NCBI GenBank assembly: GCA_905339215.1
Contig: CAJPFN010000010.1
Location: 1-45,276, forward strand
DNA length: 45,276 nucleotides
DNA from: Rhizobiaceae bacterium
GTDB taxonomy: Bacteria; Pseudomonadota; Alphaproteobacteria; Rhizobiales; Rhizobiaceae
Reading direction: 5' to 3'
Of the stretch, positions 20,656 to 29,703 are shown piece by piece. Every line of letters begins with the position of its first letter. The first letter of the stretch is position 1. The translations under genes were made by a program, and so were the position numbers. Under the pieces are notes generated by a model that did no database searches, was not told the origin of the DNA, and saw only the letters and a program-made list of their open reading frames with translations.

Positions 20656-21435
20656 TCACTCGCGATTGCCGAGGAACTGCAGCAGGAACATGAACAGGTT
20701 CAGGAAGTCGAGATAGAGCCTGAGCGCGCCCATGATCGCCTTGCGGCCGGCGACAAGAGTCTCGTCGCCTTCCCAGTACATCTCCTTGATCTGCTGCGTG
20801 TCGTAAGCCGTCAGGCCGGCGAAGATCAGCACGCCGATCGCCGAGATGGCGAACTCGAGCGCCGACGACTGCAGGAAGAGGTTGACCAGCATGGCGATGA
20901 TCAGGCCGAAGACGCCCATGATCAGGAACGATCCCATCGCCGACAGGTCGCGGCGCGTCGTGTAGCCGTAGAGAGACAACGCGCCGAAGGCGGCAGCGGT
21001 GACGAAGAAGGTCTGCGTGATGCTCTGCGCCGTGTAGACCAGGAAGATCGACGACAGCGACAGGCCGACGAGGCCGGCATAAACCCAGAATGCGGTCTGC
21101 GCGGCGGAAACGCTCAGCGTGTGGATCCTGAAGGACAGGAAGAAGACGGCGCCGAGCGGCGCGAGCATGACGACCCAGCGTAGCGGCGAGCCGTAGAGGG
21201 CGGCACCGAACGAGGTGAGCATCTTGCCGTTGCCGAGCGTGGCGACGGCGGCCGCCGGGTCGTTGGTGGTGGCGAGCATCACCGTGCCGAGAGCGGCAAT
21301 GCCGGTGATGGCGAGTCCCAGCGCCATGAGGTTGTAAACCTTGAGCATATAGGCGCGAAGGCCCTCGTCGATGGCGGCATCGGCGCGGCTTCCGGCAGCC
21401 GCGGCGCGAGCCTGGTAGTTGCGAAGGTCAGCCAT
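20656..21435 (-). CDS. Bax inhibitor-1/YccA family membrane protein
   Basis: This 259-residue inner-membrane protein has seven hydrophobic segments and ends with the short C-terminal tail LQFLGNRE. Conserved blocks YDTQQIKEMYWEGDE and RKAIMGALRLYLDFLNLFM mark the BI-1/YbhL/YccA family, whose members modulate membrane protease FtsH activity or calcium leak. The aspartates in YDTQQI and LYLDF are the family's pH-sensing pair. The ATG at 21435 follows AGAGGATTTCC. It is monocistronic, with a long leader and its own terminator. Confidence 0.93.
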   Translation of the reverse strand: MADLRNYQARAAAAGSRADAAIDEGLRAYMLKVYNLMALGLAITGIAALGTVMLATTNDPAAAVATLGNGKMLTSFGAALYGSPLRWVVMLAPLGAVFFLSFRIHTLSVSAAQTAFWVYAGLVGLSLSSIFLVYTAQSITQTFFVTAAAFGALSLYGYTTRRDLSAMGSFLIMGVFGLIIAMLVNLFLQSSALEFAISAIGVLIFAGLTAYDTQQIKEMYWEGDETLVAGRKAIMGALRLYLDFLNLFMFLLQFLGNRE

Positions 21436-21566
21436 GGAAATCCTCTGTTGCTTTTGTCCCGTCGGGTGTCGGCCGTGGACACGGCCAGGCGCCGCTGGCG
21501 GGAACCCCAGCATGCCTGCGGGAGAATATGATGTGTCCCGCGCCCGAGGACAAGGCCCTCGGCAGG

Positions 21567-21590
21567 CATGGGCGTACACTTGTCTGTCAA
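21567..21590 (-). promoter_or_regulatory. Candidate promoter of the Bax inhibitor-1 family gene
   Basis: On the minus strand TTGACA (21590-21585) is a perfect -35 hexamer. No good sigma-70 -10 follows at 17 bases, but GCCCATG lies 11 bases on, which recalls heat-shock sigma-32 type promoters (TTGAA-N-CCCCAT). The leader would be about 125 bases. Confidence 0.3.
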
Positions 21591-21638
21591 TCTCATACGG
21601 CACCCCGGCGCGACGGCGATCGTCGCGCAGCGGATGGC

Positions 21639-24188
21639 CTATTCGGTGCGCAACACCGGGGCCGCCTTCTGGCCGAGGACGCGCCACGTGCCGAGAAGGC
21701 CGATGCCGATGGTCAACACGAGGGCGAGCACGATCGTCGCGGCGGCGACGCCTGGAAGGAACGTCGACGGCAGCGTCATGATTCGCGCCACGACGAACCA
21801 CGCCGCCAAGCCCCCGGCAACGAGAGCAAACAGTGCCGTCGCCAGGCCGATCAGGGCATATTCGAGCGAGAACGCCGTGATCAGCATGCGCCGGGTCGCG
21901 CCGAGCGTCTTGAGCACGACCGCGTCATGGATACGCGCCCGGTTGCCCGCCGCGAGCGCGCCGGCAAGCACCAGGATCGACGACAGCAACGCGACGCCGG
22001 CGGCGACGCGGATCGCCGTAGCGAGCTGCTCGACCAGGCGGTTCACGATATCGAGCGCGTCCTTCACCCGCACCGTCGTTACCGCCGGGAAGGTGCGCGT
22101 CACCACGTTGAGGATGCGCGAATCGCGCGCCGGGTCGGGATCGCCGGTGGTCAGGGTCGCCATCCACGAATGCGGCGCGCCGGCGAAGGTGTTCGGCGAG
22201 AAGATCATGACGAAGTTGATGCCCATCGATTCCCACTCGACTTGGCGGAAGGAGGCGATGCGCGCGGTAATGTTGCGGCCGAGCACGTTGACGGTGACGG
22301 TGTCGCCGAGCTTCAGGCCGATGGCCGCGGCTTCTTCCGCGGAAAACGATACCAGCGGCTCACCGGAATAGTCCGCCGGCCACCAGCGCCCCTCGGTCAG
22401 CGTGGCGTTTTCCGGCGGCGCGATCTCGTAGGTCAGGCCGCGGTCGCCGCGCAGCACCCAGGCGCCCTCCGGCGGAACGTCGAGCGTCTGCACGTCGGCG
22501 CCGTTGATCGCCATGACCCTGCCGCGCAGCATCGGCACGCGCACCAGATCGCCCTCCGGCGCCTCGTCCGCGAGGAGCCCGGCGAAGGCGTCGATGTCGG
22601 CGCCCTGGATGTCGACGAAGAAGAAGTCGGGGGCACGCTCCGGCAGGCTTCCCGAAATCTGCCGCCGCAGGTTTCCGTCGATGAGGGCGAGCGTGACGAG
22701 CAGCGTCAGCCCGAGGCCGAGCGAAAGGACGACCGACGGCGTCAGCGCGCCGGGCCGGTGGATGTTGCCGACGGCAAGCCTCAGCGCGGTCGAACGCACG
22801 CGCGGGCTGCGCCGCGCAATCGTCTGGACGAGATAGGCGACGCCGCGCAGGACGACGAAGGAGAACGCCATTGCGCCGATGAAGATCGTCGCGATACGTC
22901 TGTCGCTCGCCGTCAGGATGGCGACTGCGGCGAGCGCTGCGGCAATTGCGACCGCCGCCACAACATAGCGAAGGCGCGGAAAGCCCTTGCCGTCGAAACC
23001 CATCTCGCGGAACAGCGCCGTCGCCGGCACGTCGCGGCTGCGGCCGAGCGGAATCAGCGCGAATGCGAGCGTGACCATGACGCCAAACAGCGCCGCCATG
23101 GCCAGCGCACCGGGAAAGAGCCCCGCTTCGGTCGGTATCGGCAACAGGGACGACAATGCGGAGCTGGCGGCAAAGGGCATCAGCGCACCGACGACCAGTC
23201 CGGCCACGATGCCGACCGCCGCGATGATGAGGATCTGCACGAGGTAGACGGTGAAGACGAAGCTGCCCGAGGCGCCGAGGCTCTTGAACGTGGCGATGAC
23301 GCCGCGCTTGCCGTCGAGATAGGCCCTGACCGCATTGGCGACGCCGACGCCGCCAACGACCAGCGAGGTCAGTCCGACGAGCAGCAGGAATTGCGAAAAA
23401 CGTTCGATGTTGGAAGAAAGCGCCGGTGCGGCGTTGGAGCGCGTGCGCACGCTCCACCCCGCCTCCGGGAAGCGGGTATTGGCCCTGTCGCGGACCGCCG
23501 TCACCGCCTCCTCGCCCGTCCCGGCCGGCAGCCTGACCTTGTAGGCGAATTCGACGAGGCTGCCCGGCTGCACCAACCCGGAGGCACGCAATCCCTCGAG
23601 TGAGACGAGCAGGCGCGGCGCGAAGCCGAAACCGTCGGAAGCCGCATCGGGCTCGGTGACGATCTCGGCGCGAAGCTCGTAGGACGACCCGCCGAGCCGG
23701 ATGCGGTCGCCGGGGACCAACCCGAGGCGCTCGAAGAGAAGAGCGGGCGCCGCCGCGCCGAAGGCTCCGTTGCGCTCGCCGAGGAGGTCGTCGAGCGGCA
23801 TCGATGGCATGACCTCCAACGAGCCGAAAAGCGGATAGGCCCCGTCGACGGCCTTCACCTCGACCAGCGCCTGGTCCGAACCATCCTCCAGCCGCGCCAT
23901 CGAGCGCATGGATGCGCTCACCGCCACCGGTCCTAGGTCTTCCATGAAGGCGCGTTCGGCCGCATTCGCCTCGCGCTGGTTCAGTTCGAAGCGGATGTCG
24001 CCGCCGAGCAGCGACTGCCCCTGGCTGGCAACGCCCGCGGTGATCGCCTGTGCCACCGACGTCACGCCGCCGATCGCAGCGACGCCGAGCGCGATGCAGA
24101 CCAGGAAAATGAAGAACCCCGACAACCCCCCGCGCATCTCGCGCAGCGAGAAGCGTAGGGCTAGCCTGAGCGTGCGCAGGGCGGACAT
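21639..24188 (-). CDS. FtsX-like ABC permease (YbbP family)
   Basis: This is an 849-residue inner-membrane protein with one N-terminal membrane helix, a large periplasmic MacB-type domain, three helices near residues 260-400, additional helices, a second periplasmic domain and three C-terminal helices (about 740-840). This double FtsX layout of about ten helices matches YbbP, the mechanotransmission partner of YbbA. The N-terminal LRLALRFSLREMRGGLSGF is typical. It starts 12 bases after the ATPase gene. A tesA-type esterase is divergent from the pair, as in other proteobacteria, which suggests joint work on lipids or hydrophobic compounds in the periplasm. Confidence 0.9.
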   Translation of the reverse strand: MSALRTLRLALRFSLREMRGGLSGFFIFLVCIALGVAAIGGVTSVAQAITAGVASQGQSLLGGDIRFELNQREANAAERAFMEDLGPVAVSASMRSMARLEDGSDQALVEVKAVDGAYPLFGSLEVMPSMPLDDLLGERNGAFGAAAPALLFERLGLVPGDRIRLGGSSYELRAEIVTEPDAASDGFGFAPRLLVSLEGLRASGLVQPGSLVEFAYKVRLPAGTGEEAVTAVRDRANTRFPEAGWSVRTRSNAAPALSSNIERFSQFLLLVGLTSLVVGGVGVANAVRAYLDGKRGVIATFKSLGASGSFVFTVYLVQILIIAAVGIVAGLVVGALMPFAASSALSSLLPIPTEAGLFPGALAMAALFGVMVTLAFALIPLGRSRDVPATALFREMGFDGKGFPRLRYVVAAVAIAAALAAVAILTASDRRIATIFIGAMAFSFVVLRGVAYLVQTIARRSPRVRSTALRLAVGNIHRPGALTPSVVLSLGLGLTLLVTLALIDGNLRRQISGSLPERAPDFFFVDIQGADIDAFAGLLADEAPEGDLVRVPMLRGRVMAINGADVQTLDVPPEGAWVLRGDRGLTYEIAPPENATLTEGRWWPADYSGEPLVSFSAEEAAAIGLKLGDTVTVNVLGRNITARIASFRQVEWESMGINFVMIFSPNTFAGAPHSWMATLTTGDPDPARDSRILNVVTRTFPAVTTVRVKDALDIVNRLVEQLATAIRVAAGVALLSSILVLAGALAAGNRARIHDAVVLKTLGATRRMLITAFSLEYALIGLATALFALVAGGLAAWFVVARIMTLPSTFLPGVAAATIVLALVLTIGIGLLGTWRVLGQKAAPVLRTE

Positions 24189-24200
24189 CCCGGGCTGTTC

Positions 24201-24905
24201 CTAGCGGCTGCCGGCGGAGAGCGCGACTTCGAGCGCCGGCTCGATGCGCCCCGAGCGCATCGCGATCTGCCGCCGGCACCGCGCCGCCAGCGAGGGGTCG
24301 TGCGTGACCAGCACGAGCGTCATGCCGCGTTCGGACGCCTTGGTGAACAGGAGATCGGCGATCTGCCGGCCGGTCGCCTGGTCGAGATTGCCCGTCGGCT
24401 CGTCGGCGATCAGGATGCGCGGATCGGGCGCCAGCGCCCGGGCAATGGCGACGCGCTGCTGCTCGCCGCCGGACAATTCGCCCGGATAATGGGTGACGCG
24501 GTCGCTGAGGCCGACCGCGGCGAGTTCGCGCGACGCGGCGGCGAACGGATCGCGGTGGCCGGCCAGTTCGAGCGGCACGGCGACGTTTTCCAGCGCCGTC
24601 ATGTTCGGGATCAGGTGGAAGGACTGGAAGACGATGCCGATATTACGGCCGCGGAACGCCGCGACCTGGTCCTCGGTCTTGCCGCTCAGCGTCTCGCCGG
24701 CGATCCGCACCACGCCCGCATCGACCTTTTCAAGCCCCGCGATGACCATCAGCAGCGTCGACTTGCCCGATCCCGACGGCCCGACGATGCCCGTCGCCTC
24801 GCCGCCATTGACCGCCAGGCTGACGTTCTTCAGCACGTGGACGGAGGAAGCGCCTTCGCCGAGGGTCAGCGACACGTCCTGGAGCTCGATGACGGCTTCT
24901 GTCAC
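24201..24905 (-). CDS. ABC transporter ATPase (YbbA family)
   Basis: This 234-residue ATPase belongs to the MacB/LolD/YbbA group. Walker A is GPSGSGKST, the signature LSGGEQQRVAIARAL, Walker B ILIADEPTGNLD, and the switch histidine lies in VTHDPS. It is the nucleotide-binding partner of the downstream FtsX-like permease. The ATG at 24905 is 63 bases from the tesA-type start on the other strand, so the two divergent units share a small control region. Confidence 0.93.
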   Translation of the reverse strand: MTEAVIELQDVSLTLGEGASSVHVLKNVSLAVNGGEATGIVGPSGSGKSTLLMVIAGLEKVDAGVVRIAGETLSGKTEDQVAAFRGRNIGIVFQSFHLIPNMTALENVAVPLELAGHRDPFAAASRELAAVGLSDRVTHYPGELSGGEQQRVAIARALAPDPRILIADEPTGNLDQATGRQIADLLFTKASERGMTLVLVTHDPSLAARCRRQIAMRSGRIEPALEVALSAGSR

Positions 24906-24968
24906 GACGAAACGATCCTATATGGGAGGCGAAGGCGGCAGGCGTCTTCGTCATATGGGTGCGAGTGC

Positions 24969-25610
24969 ATGGCTTTCAAACGGTTCCTGCAGGCGGCGGC
25001 CGTAGCGATTGGTCTCCTGGCGGTGGCGATGCCGGCAAGCGCCGACCCGGTGCGGGTCGTTGGTCTCGGCGACAGCCTCATGGCCGGGTACGGCCTCGGT
25101 CCGGGCGAAGCATTTCCCGACAAATTGCAGGCGGCGCTACGCAACAGGGGTCACGATGTCGTGATCGAAAATGCCGGCGTCTCCGGCGATACGTCGAGCG
25201 GCGGCCTGTCGCGACTCGACTGGTCGGTCCCTGACGGGACTGCCGTCGTCATCCTCGAACTTGGCGCCAACGACATGCTGCGCGGCATAGAACCGGCGAT
25301 CACGGAGAAGAACCTCGATGCCATGGTTTCCCGCCTCAAGGAGCGCGGCATCGCCGTCCTGCTGGCCGGGATGCGCGCCGCTCCCAATCTCGGGCCGGAA
25401 TTCGCCGCGCAGTTCGATCCGATCTACGAGCGGATCGCCAGGACGCATGGGATCGCGCTGATGCCGTTCTTCCTCGACGGCGTCGCTGCCGACCCGAATT
25501 TCCTGCTCGCCGACGGCATGCACCCCAACGCAACCGGCGTAGACGTCATGGTTGGGCGGGCGCTGCCTCTCGTCGAAAGGCTGCTCGAAGACGCAGAAAG
25601 GGCATCGTGA
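24969..25610 (+). CDS. SGNH esterase, TesA/arylesterase type
   Basis: This 213-residue periplasmic hydrolase begins with a clear signal peptide cleaved after AMPASA. SGNH blocks are all visible: VGLGDSLMAGYGL with the catalytic serine, the oxyanion glycine in NAGVSGDTSSGG, GANDML with the asparagine, and DGMHPN with the catalytic Asp and His. The family covers thioesterase I, lysophospholipase L1 and arylesterase activities. Its place opposite ybbA/ybbP genes mirrors E. coli tesA-ybbA-ybbP. The ATG at 24969 sits directly before the signal peptide. Confidence 0.92.
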   Translation: MAFKRFLQAAAVAIGLLAVAMPASADPVRVVGLGDSLMAGYGLGPGEAFPDKLQAALRNRGHDVVIENAGVSGDTSSGGLSRLDWSVPDGTAVVILELGANDMLRGIEPAITEKNLDAMVSRLKERGIAVLLAGMRAAPNLGPEFAAQFDPIYERIARTHGIALMPFFLDGVAADPNFLLADGMHPNATGVDVMVGRALPLVERLLEDAERAS

Positions 25611-25727
25611 CGGGATTACGTCAGGTCAGCACCATACTGTCGGCCGCAGCGCACAAAGCGCTTGCCGGCCATCGCAATCGATGATTCGCTGCGATTGCGA
25701 GTACGATTCGAGGAAGGGAGCCAGGCC

Positions 25728-26324
25728 ATGCCGCGACTTTTCACCGCCCTCGAAATTCCTCGCGAAGCGGCGATGTCGCTGTCGCTCCTGCGCGGCGGAC
25801 TGCCCGGAGCGCGCTGGATCGACGTCGAGAACTACCACCTCACGTTACGTTTCATCGGCGATGTCGAAGGCCATGTCGCAGACGAAATCGCCAATGCGCT
25901 CGACAAGGTGCATCGCCCCGCCTTTCACCTGACGCTCTCGGGCGTCGGCGCCTTCGGCCAGAAGAAGCCGCACTCGATCTGGGCCGGGGTCGCCCCTTCA
26001 CCGGAGTTGAACGCACTCCAGGCGGAGATCGACCGCATCTGCCAGAGGCTGGGCGCACCCGCCGATCCGCGAAAGTTCGTTCCCCACGTCACGCTGGCGC
26101 GTCTGCGCAACACCTCGCCCGGCGACGTCGCGCACTATCTCTCGGCGCGCGGCAATTTCTCGTCACTGCCGTTCCGAGTCGGTCGCTTCGTACTGATGTC
26201 GTCGCGCGACTCCGTCGGGGGCGGACCCTATATCGTCGAGGAGGCCTGGCCGCTCGCCGGGGTCGACCATCGCTCCGTTATGCGGTCGAGCAGCGATTCG
26301 CTCGCCTCGCGTATCATGCGATAG
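25728..26324 (+). CDS. thpR: RNA 2',3'-cyclic phosphodiesterase (2H family)
   Basis: This 198-residue cytoplasmic enzyme hydrolyses 2',3'-cyclic phosphate ends of RNA to 2'-phosphates. Its two HxT motifs are in YHLTLRF (about residue 39) and PHVTLARL (about residue 125), as required for the 2H fold. The ATG at 25728 has GGAAGGGAGCCAGGCC before it and matches the family start (PRLFTALEIP). The last 32 codons overlap the convergent phosphatase gene by 97 bases, so the C-terminal tail after VEEAWPL is probably variable. Confidence 0.9.
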   Translation: MPRLFTALEIPREAAMSLSLLRGGLPGARWIDVENYHLTLRFIGDVEGHVADEIANALDKVHRPAFHLTLSGVGAFGQKKPHSIWAGVAPSPELNALQAEIDRICQRLGAPADPRKFVPHVTLARLRNTSPGDVAHYLSARGNFSSLPFRVGRFVLMSSRDSVGGGPYIVEEAWPLAGVDHRSVMRSSSDSLASRIMR

Positions 26325-26746
26325 ACATCGGCAAAGCCGTCGGGACCGCCGAAATAGGGATCGGGAACGTCGCGCGGCCCCAAACCCGCATAGTCAAGGA
26401 ACAGATGCACGCGCTGGCGCGCATCCTCAGGCGCCATGCGCCGAAGTTCCTCGACGTTCGTGCTATCCATTCCGAGCATCAGGTCGAACGCGCGGAAGTC
26501 GTCGGCGGTAACCTTGCGCGCGCACTGTCCCGTGATGTCGACGCCGTGCCTGGCGGCGATCGCGACGGAACGCGGATCGGGCGCCGAGCCTATGTGCCAT
26601 CCCCCGGTACCGGCGGAATCCAGCCTGAACAGGTGGGAAAGCCCGCGCTCCGCGGCCACGGCACGGAAGATGCCTTCGGCGAGCGGCGATCGACAGATGT
26701 TGCCGTGGCAGACGAAAAGGATCGAAAGGGCGGGCTGTTCGGTCAT
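26228..26746 (-). CDS. Low-molecular-weight protein-tyrosine phosphatase
   Basis: This 172-residue cytoplasmic phosphatase has the N-terminal P-loop VCHGNICRSP (CX5RS) with the nucleophilic cysteine, and the general-acid aspartate in DVPDPYFGG near residue 130. The sequence between them shows the usual SAGTGGWHIGSAPDPRS block. The ATG at 26746 gives the standard N-terminus. In other bacteria these enzymes act on polysaccharide-export kinases or host targets, but none is next door here. The 3' end overlaps the convergent thpR. Confidence 0.92.
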   Translation of the reverse strand: MTEQPALSILFVCHGNICRSPLAEGIFRAVAAERGLSHLFRLDSAGTGGWHIGSAPDPRSVAIAARHGVDITGQCARKVTADDFRAFDLMLGMDSTNVEELRRMAPEDARQRVHLFLDYAGLGPRDVPDPYFGGPDGFADVYRMIREASESLLDRITERWSTPASGQASSTI

Positions 26747-26794
26747 CCGGCAGACGCTATGATTGGCCAACCCGCATTAGCACGGAGGTAAGCC

Positions 26795-27094
26795 ATGACA
26801 AGAGAGCCGCTTGATCCGAATGCCGTCAGCGACGCCATGACGGATCTTCCCGCCTGGGCGTTGGCCGACGACGGGAAATCGATCAGCCGTGCGTTCCGCT
26901 TCCGCGACTTCGGCGAGGCCTTCGGTTTCATGGCGCGCGTGGCGCTGGCGGCCGAGAAGATGGACCACCATCCGGACTGGGCGAACGTCTACAACCGCGT
27001 GGATGTCCGCCTGAACACGCACGACGCCGGCGGCTTGACCGAACTGGACCTCAAGCTGGCGCGCAAGATGGACCGGATCGCCGGGCAGTCGTGA
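26795..27094 (+). CDS. phhB: Pterin-4a-carbinolamine dehydratase
   Basis: This 99-residue enzyme dehydrates 4a-hydroxytetrahydrobiopterin to recycle the cofactor of phenylalanine hydroxylase. The active-site histidines lie in EKMDHHPDW, followed by [16 protein letters not shown] as in the family. The Shine-Dalgarno CACGGAGGTAAGCC is close to ideal. It has no hydroxylase gene beside it, so it may serve another pterin or have a moonlighting role. Confidence 0.94.
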   Translation: MTREPLDPNAVSDAMTDLPAWALADDGKSISRAFRFRDFGEAFGFMARVALAAEKMDHHPDWANVYNRVDVRLNTHDAGGLTELDLKLARKMDRIAGQS

Positions 27095-27172
27095 GACGTG
27101 GCTTGCAGGCGTGGGCTGCCCGCACCATTTCATTCCGTAAGCCAAACCACCGGTAGAAGGAGGCGCACAGTC

Positions 27173-27511
27173 ATGGAACGGCAAGAAACGAGCGATCGCG
27201 CCGACGCCGGTCGCGTGCGCGCCGACTTCTGGAGAACCGCGCGGCGCGCGGCGCGGCAGATTCCGTTCATGGAGGATGTGGTCGCCGCCTATTACTGCGC
27301 TTTCGACAGGAACACGCCGCTGCGCGCCAAGGGCATCCTGCTTGCCGCGCTCGGCTATTTCGTGCTGCCGGCTGACACCATCCCCGACGTCATCGTTGGA
27401 CTGGGCTTCACCGACGACCTGACCGTGCTTACGGCGGCCATCGCCGCCGTGCGCGCCCACATGACACCCGCGCACAAGTTTGCGGCGCGCCAGGCACTTG
27501 AGCAGGACTGA
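27173..27511 (+). CDS. DUF1232 (YkvA family) membrane-associated protein
   Basis: This 112-residue protein has a charged N-terminal third and the DUF1232 core: RAKGILLAALGYFVLPADTI followed by PDVIVGLGFTDDLTVL. The core contains one or two short hydrophobic segments with the conserved Pro-Asp pair. The function is unknown. The ATG at 27173 follows AGAAGGAGGCGCACAGTC, a near-perfect ribosome binding site. It lies 78 bases after phhB and may share its transcript. Confidence 0.88.
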   Translation: MERQETSDRADAGRVRADFWRTARRAARQIPFMEDVVAAYYCAFDRNTPLRAKGILLAALGYFVLPADTIPDVIVGLGFTDDLTVLTAAIAAVRAHMTPAHKFAARQALEQD

Positions 27512-27780
27512 AGCACGAAATCCTGCTTTTCCCGGCTCCTACTTAGTCAAACTCTCGCCGCTTTCGTTCGCTTGATAGATGCGAAGGGACGCACGCAACC
27601 GGGCGCGGCAGGGTGGATGGTGATCCTAATCGTCGACAGGAACGGTCGAAAGGGCGGGTCTAGGCCCGCGCGTTCACCGTTTGGTAAGGCAGATTAAATC
27701 AAAATGAAGCCTTCCAGGTCCGGCCGATTCGACCGGTCCATTCCTGCGTTACGCGACAGACAGGGAAACACAGAAGAAAA

Positions 27781-28284
27781 ATGCGCGGACTGAAACTCCT
27801 CCTCGCCGGCCTGGCTATCGCCGCTGCGACCCTGCCGGCGGCCGCTCAGTCGGCCACGAAGATCGGGCAGCACAACGCCTGGGGCACCTATTCCTATCAG
27901 GCCAACAACGGCAAGGTCTGCTATGTCCTGACCGTTCCGACCGACAAGCAGCCGGCGTCGCTCGATCACGGCGACATCTTCTTCTTCGTCAGCCAGAAAC
28001 CGGGGCAGAACGTCTCCTTCGAACCGCAGTTCATCGCCTCCTACAACCTCCAGGAAAATTCCAAGGTCGTTGTCACCGTCGGCGACAAGAGCTTCTCCAT
28101 GTTCACGCGCGGCAAGTCCGCATGGATGGAGAACGCCGCCGAGGAACCGTCCCTGATCGCTGCCATGAAGGGCGGCGCCGAGATGAAGGTGGCGGCTAAG
28201 TCGGGACGCGGCAACGCCACCAGCTACGTCTTCTCGCTGAAAGGCATCACGGCCGCGCTGAACTCGATCTCGAGCTGCAAGTGA
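27781..28284 (+). CDS. Invasion-associated locus B (IalB)-like periplasmic protein
   Basis: This 167-residue protein begins with a signal peptide (cleavage likely after LPAAAQ) and continues with a beta-rich domain. The pattern WGTYSYQANNGKVCYVLTVP, the lone cysteine there and the C-terminal SISSCK suggest an IalB-type fold with a possible disulphide. IalB proteins were named in Bartonella for red-cell invasion; most rhizobial homologues are simply exported proteins of unknown role. It lies 269 bases after the DUF1232 gene. A roughly 180-base gap to rlmN follows. Confidence 0.8.
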   Translation: MRGLKLLLAGLAIAAATLPAAAQSATKIGQHNAWGTYSYQANNGKVCYVLTVPTDKQPASLDHGDIFFFVSQKPGQNVSFEPQFIASYNLQENSKVVVTVGDKSFSMFTRGKSAWMENAAEEPSLIAAMKGGAEMKVAAKSGRGNATSYVFSLKGITAALNSISSCK

Positions 28285-28428
28285 CGCTCTGAACCGCCGC
28301 CCTCCGGGTCGACAGGGAGCGGCCACCGAGCGGATTTACCGGCGCAATCGCGGCGTCGTCCCCTTGACCGGCGAGACGCGCGTTCGGCGCGCCGTGACTG
28401 CGGCCGCGTCGCATGATATGGCGCACCG

Positions 28429-28457
28429 TTCGACAACGCCCGACACGACACCCATAT
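28429..28457 (+). promoter_or_regulatory. Candidate rlmN promoter
   Basis: TTCGAC (28429-28434), a 17-base spacer and CCATAT (28452-28457) match CTTGAC-N17-CTATAT at 4 of 6 and 5 of 6 positions. The rlmN ATG at 28468 lies only about 10 bases beyond the -10, so the transcript would be leaderless or nearly so. Confidence 0.45.
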
Positions 28458-28467
28458 AGCCGCCATC

Positions 28468-29703
28468 ATGACGCCCTCGCTCGACCTGACCACGCCTGCC
28501 GCGCGCGATGCGCTCGCCGTGCGCACCGCCGTGCAGCAGAAGCCGTCGCTGATCGGGCTTTCCCGTGCCGAGATGGCCGAGGCGCTTGTTTCGTCCGGGG
28601 TCGTGCCCGAGCGCCAAGCGAAGATGCGCGTGCAGCAGCTCTGGCACTGGCTTTACGTGCGCGGCGTCTCCGACTTCACCCACATGTTCAACATCTCCAA
28701 GGACCTGCGCGCCGAACTCGACCGCCGCTTCGCCATCGCCCGGCCCGAGATCGTCGAGGAGCAGGTGTCGAACGACGGCACGCGCAAGTGGCTGTTCCGC
28801 TTTCCGCCGCGCGGCGCCGGCCGGCCCGTCGAGATCGAGACGGTCTACATCCCCGAGGAAGGCCGCGGCACGCTGTGCATCTCCAGCCAGGTCGGCTGCA
28901 CCCTGACCTGCTCGTTCTGCCATACCGGCACGCAGAAGCTGGTGCGCAACCTCACCGCCGAGGAAATCCTCGCCGAGCTGATGACGGCCCGCGACCGGCT
29001 CGGCGATTTCCCCGGCCGCGACACGCCGGACGGCGCTATCGTGCCCGCCGAAGGGCGCAAGATCACCAACATCGTCATGATGGGCATGGGCGAGCCGCTG
29101 TACAATTTCGAGGAAGTGAAGAAGGCGCTGCTGATCGCCTCTGACGGCGACGGCCTGTCCCTGTCGAAGCGCCGCATCACGCTGTCGACGTCGGGCGTGG
29201 TGCCGGAGATCGCGCGCACCGGCGCCGAGATCGGCGTGATGCTGGCGATCTCGCTGCATGCCGTGCGCGACGATCTGCGCGACATGCTGGTGCCGATCAA
29301 CAAGAAATACCCGCTGAAGGAGCTGATGGCGGCCTGCAGGGCCTATCCCGGCCTGTCCAACGCGCGGCGCATCACCTTCGAATACGTCATGCTGAAGGAC
29401 GTCAACGACAGCCTCGATGACGCACGGCTGCTGGTGCAGTTGCTGAAGGGCATACCCGCCAAGATCAACCTGATCCCGTTCAATCCCTGGCCGGGCACCA
29501 ACTACCAGTGTTCCGACTGGGAGACGATCGAGCGCTTCGCCGACTTCATCAACGAAGCCGGCTACGCCTCGCCGATCCGCACGCCGCGCGGCCGCGACAT
29601 CCTCGCCGCCTGTGGCCAGCTGAAGTCGGAATCGGAGCGCATGCGCAAAGTCGATCGCCTCGCCCTCGAGGCGATGATGATCGCCGGACACGGCGAAGCT
29701 TGA
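28468..29703 (+). CDS. rlmN: Dual-specificity RNA methyltransferase RlmN
   Basis: This 411-residue radical SAM enzyme methylates C2 of A2503 in 23S rRNA and A37 in some tRNAs. The Fe-S cluster motif is C144, C148, C151 in [12 protein letters not shown]; the SAM-binding [14 protein letters not shown] block is present; the mechanistic C-terminal cysteine lies in [10 protein letters not shown]. The N-terminal accessory domain includes [10 protein letters not shown]. There is no obvious Shine-Dalgarno before the ATG, which fits the near-leaderless promoter. The stop overlaps the UUG start of the next gene. Confidence 0.96.
   Translation: MTPSLDLTTPAARDALAVRTAVQQKPSLIGLSRAEMAEALVSSGVVPERQAKMRVQQLWHWLYVRGVSDFTHMFNISKDLRAELDRRFAIARPEIVEEQVSNDGTRKWLFRFPPRGAGRPVEIETVYIPEEGRGTLCISSQVGCTLTCSFCHTGTQKLVRNLTAEEILAELMTARDRLGDFPGRDTPDGAIVPAEGRKITNIVMMGMGEPLYNFEEVKKALLIASDGDGLSLSKRRITLSTSGVVPEIARTGAEIGVMLAISLHAVRDDLRDMLVPINKKYPLKELMAACRAYPGLSNARRITFEYVMLKDVNDSLDDARLLVQLLKGIPAKINLIPFNPWPGTNYQCSDWETIERFADFINEAGYASPIRTPRGRDILAACGQLKSESERMRKVDRLALEAMMIAGHGEA

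Noticed and set aside
21608-21628. Hairpin GCGCGACG-N5-CGTCGCGC after the FtsX-like permease
   Set aside because: Good stem, but no T-run follows on the minus strand. It may aid 3' end stability, but I do not call it a terminator.
21528-23603. Open frame of 691 codons on the plus strand opposite the FtsX-like permease
   Set aside because: The product is an Arg/Asp/Gln/His-rich string without hydrophobic core, typical of an antisense shadow of a GC-rich membrane protein gene.
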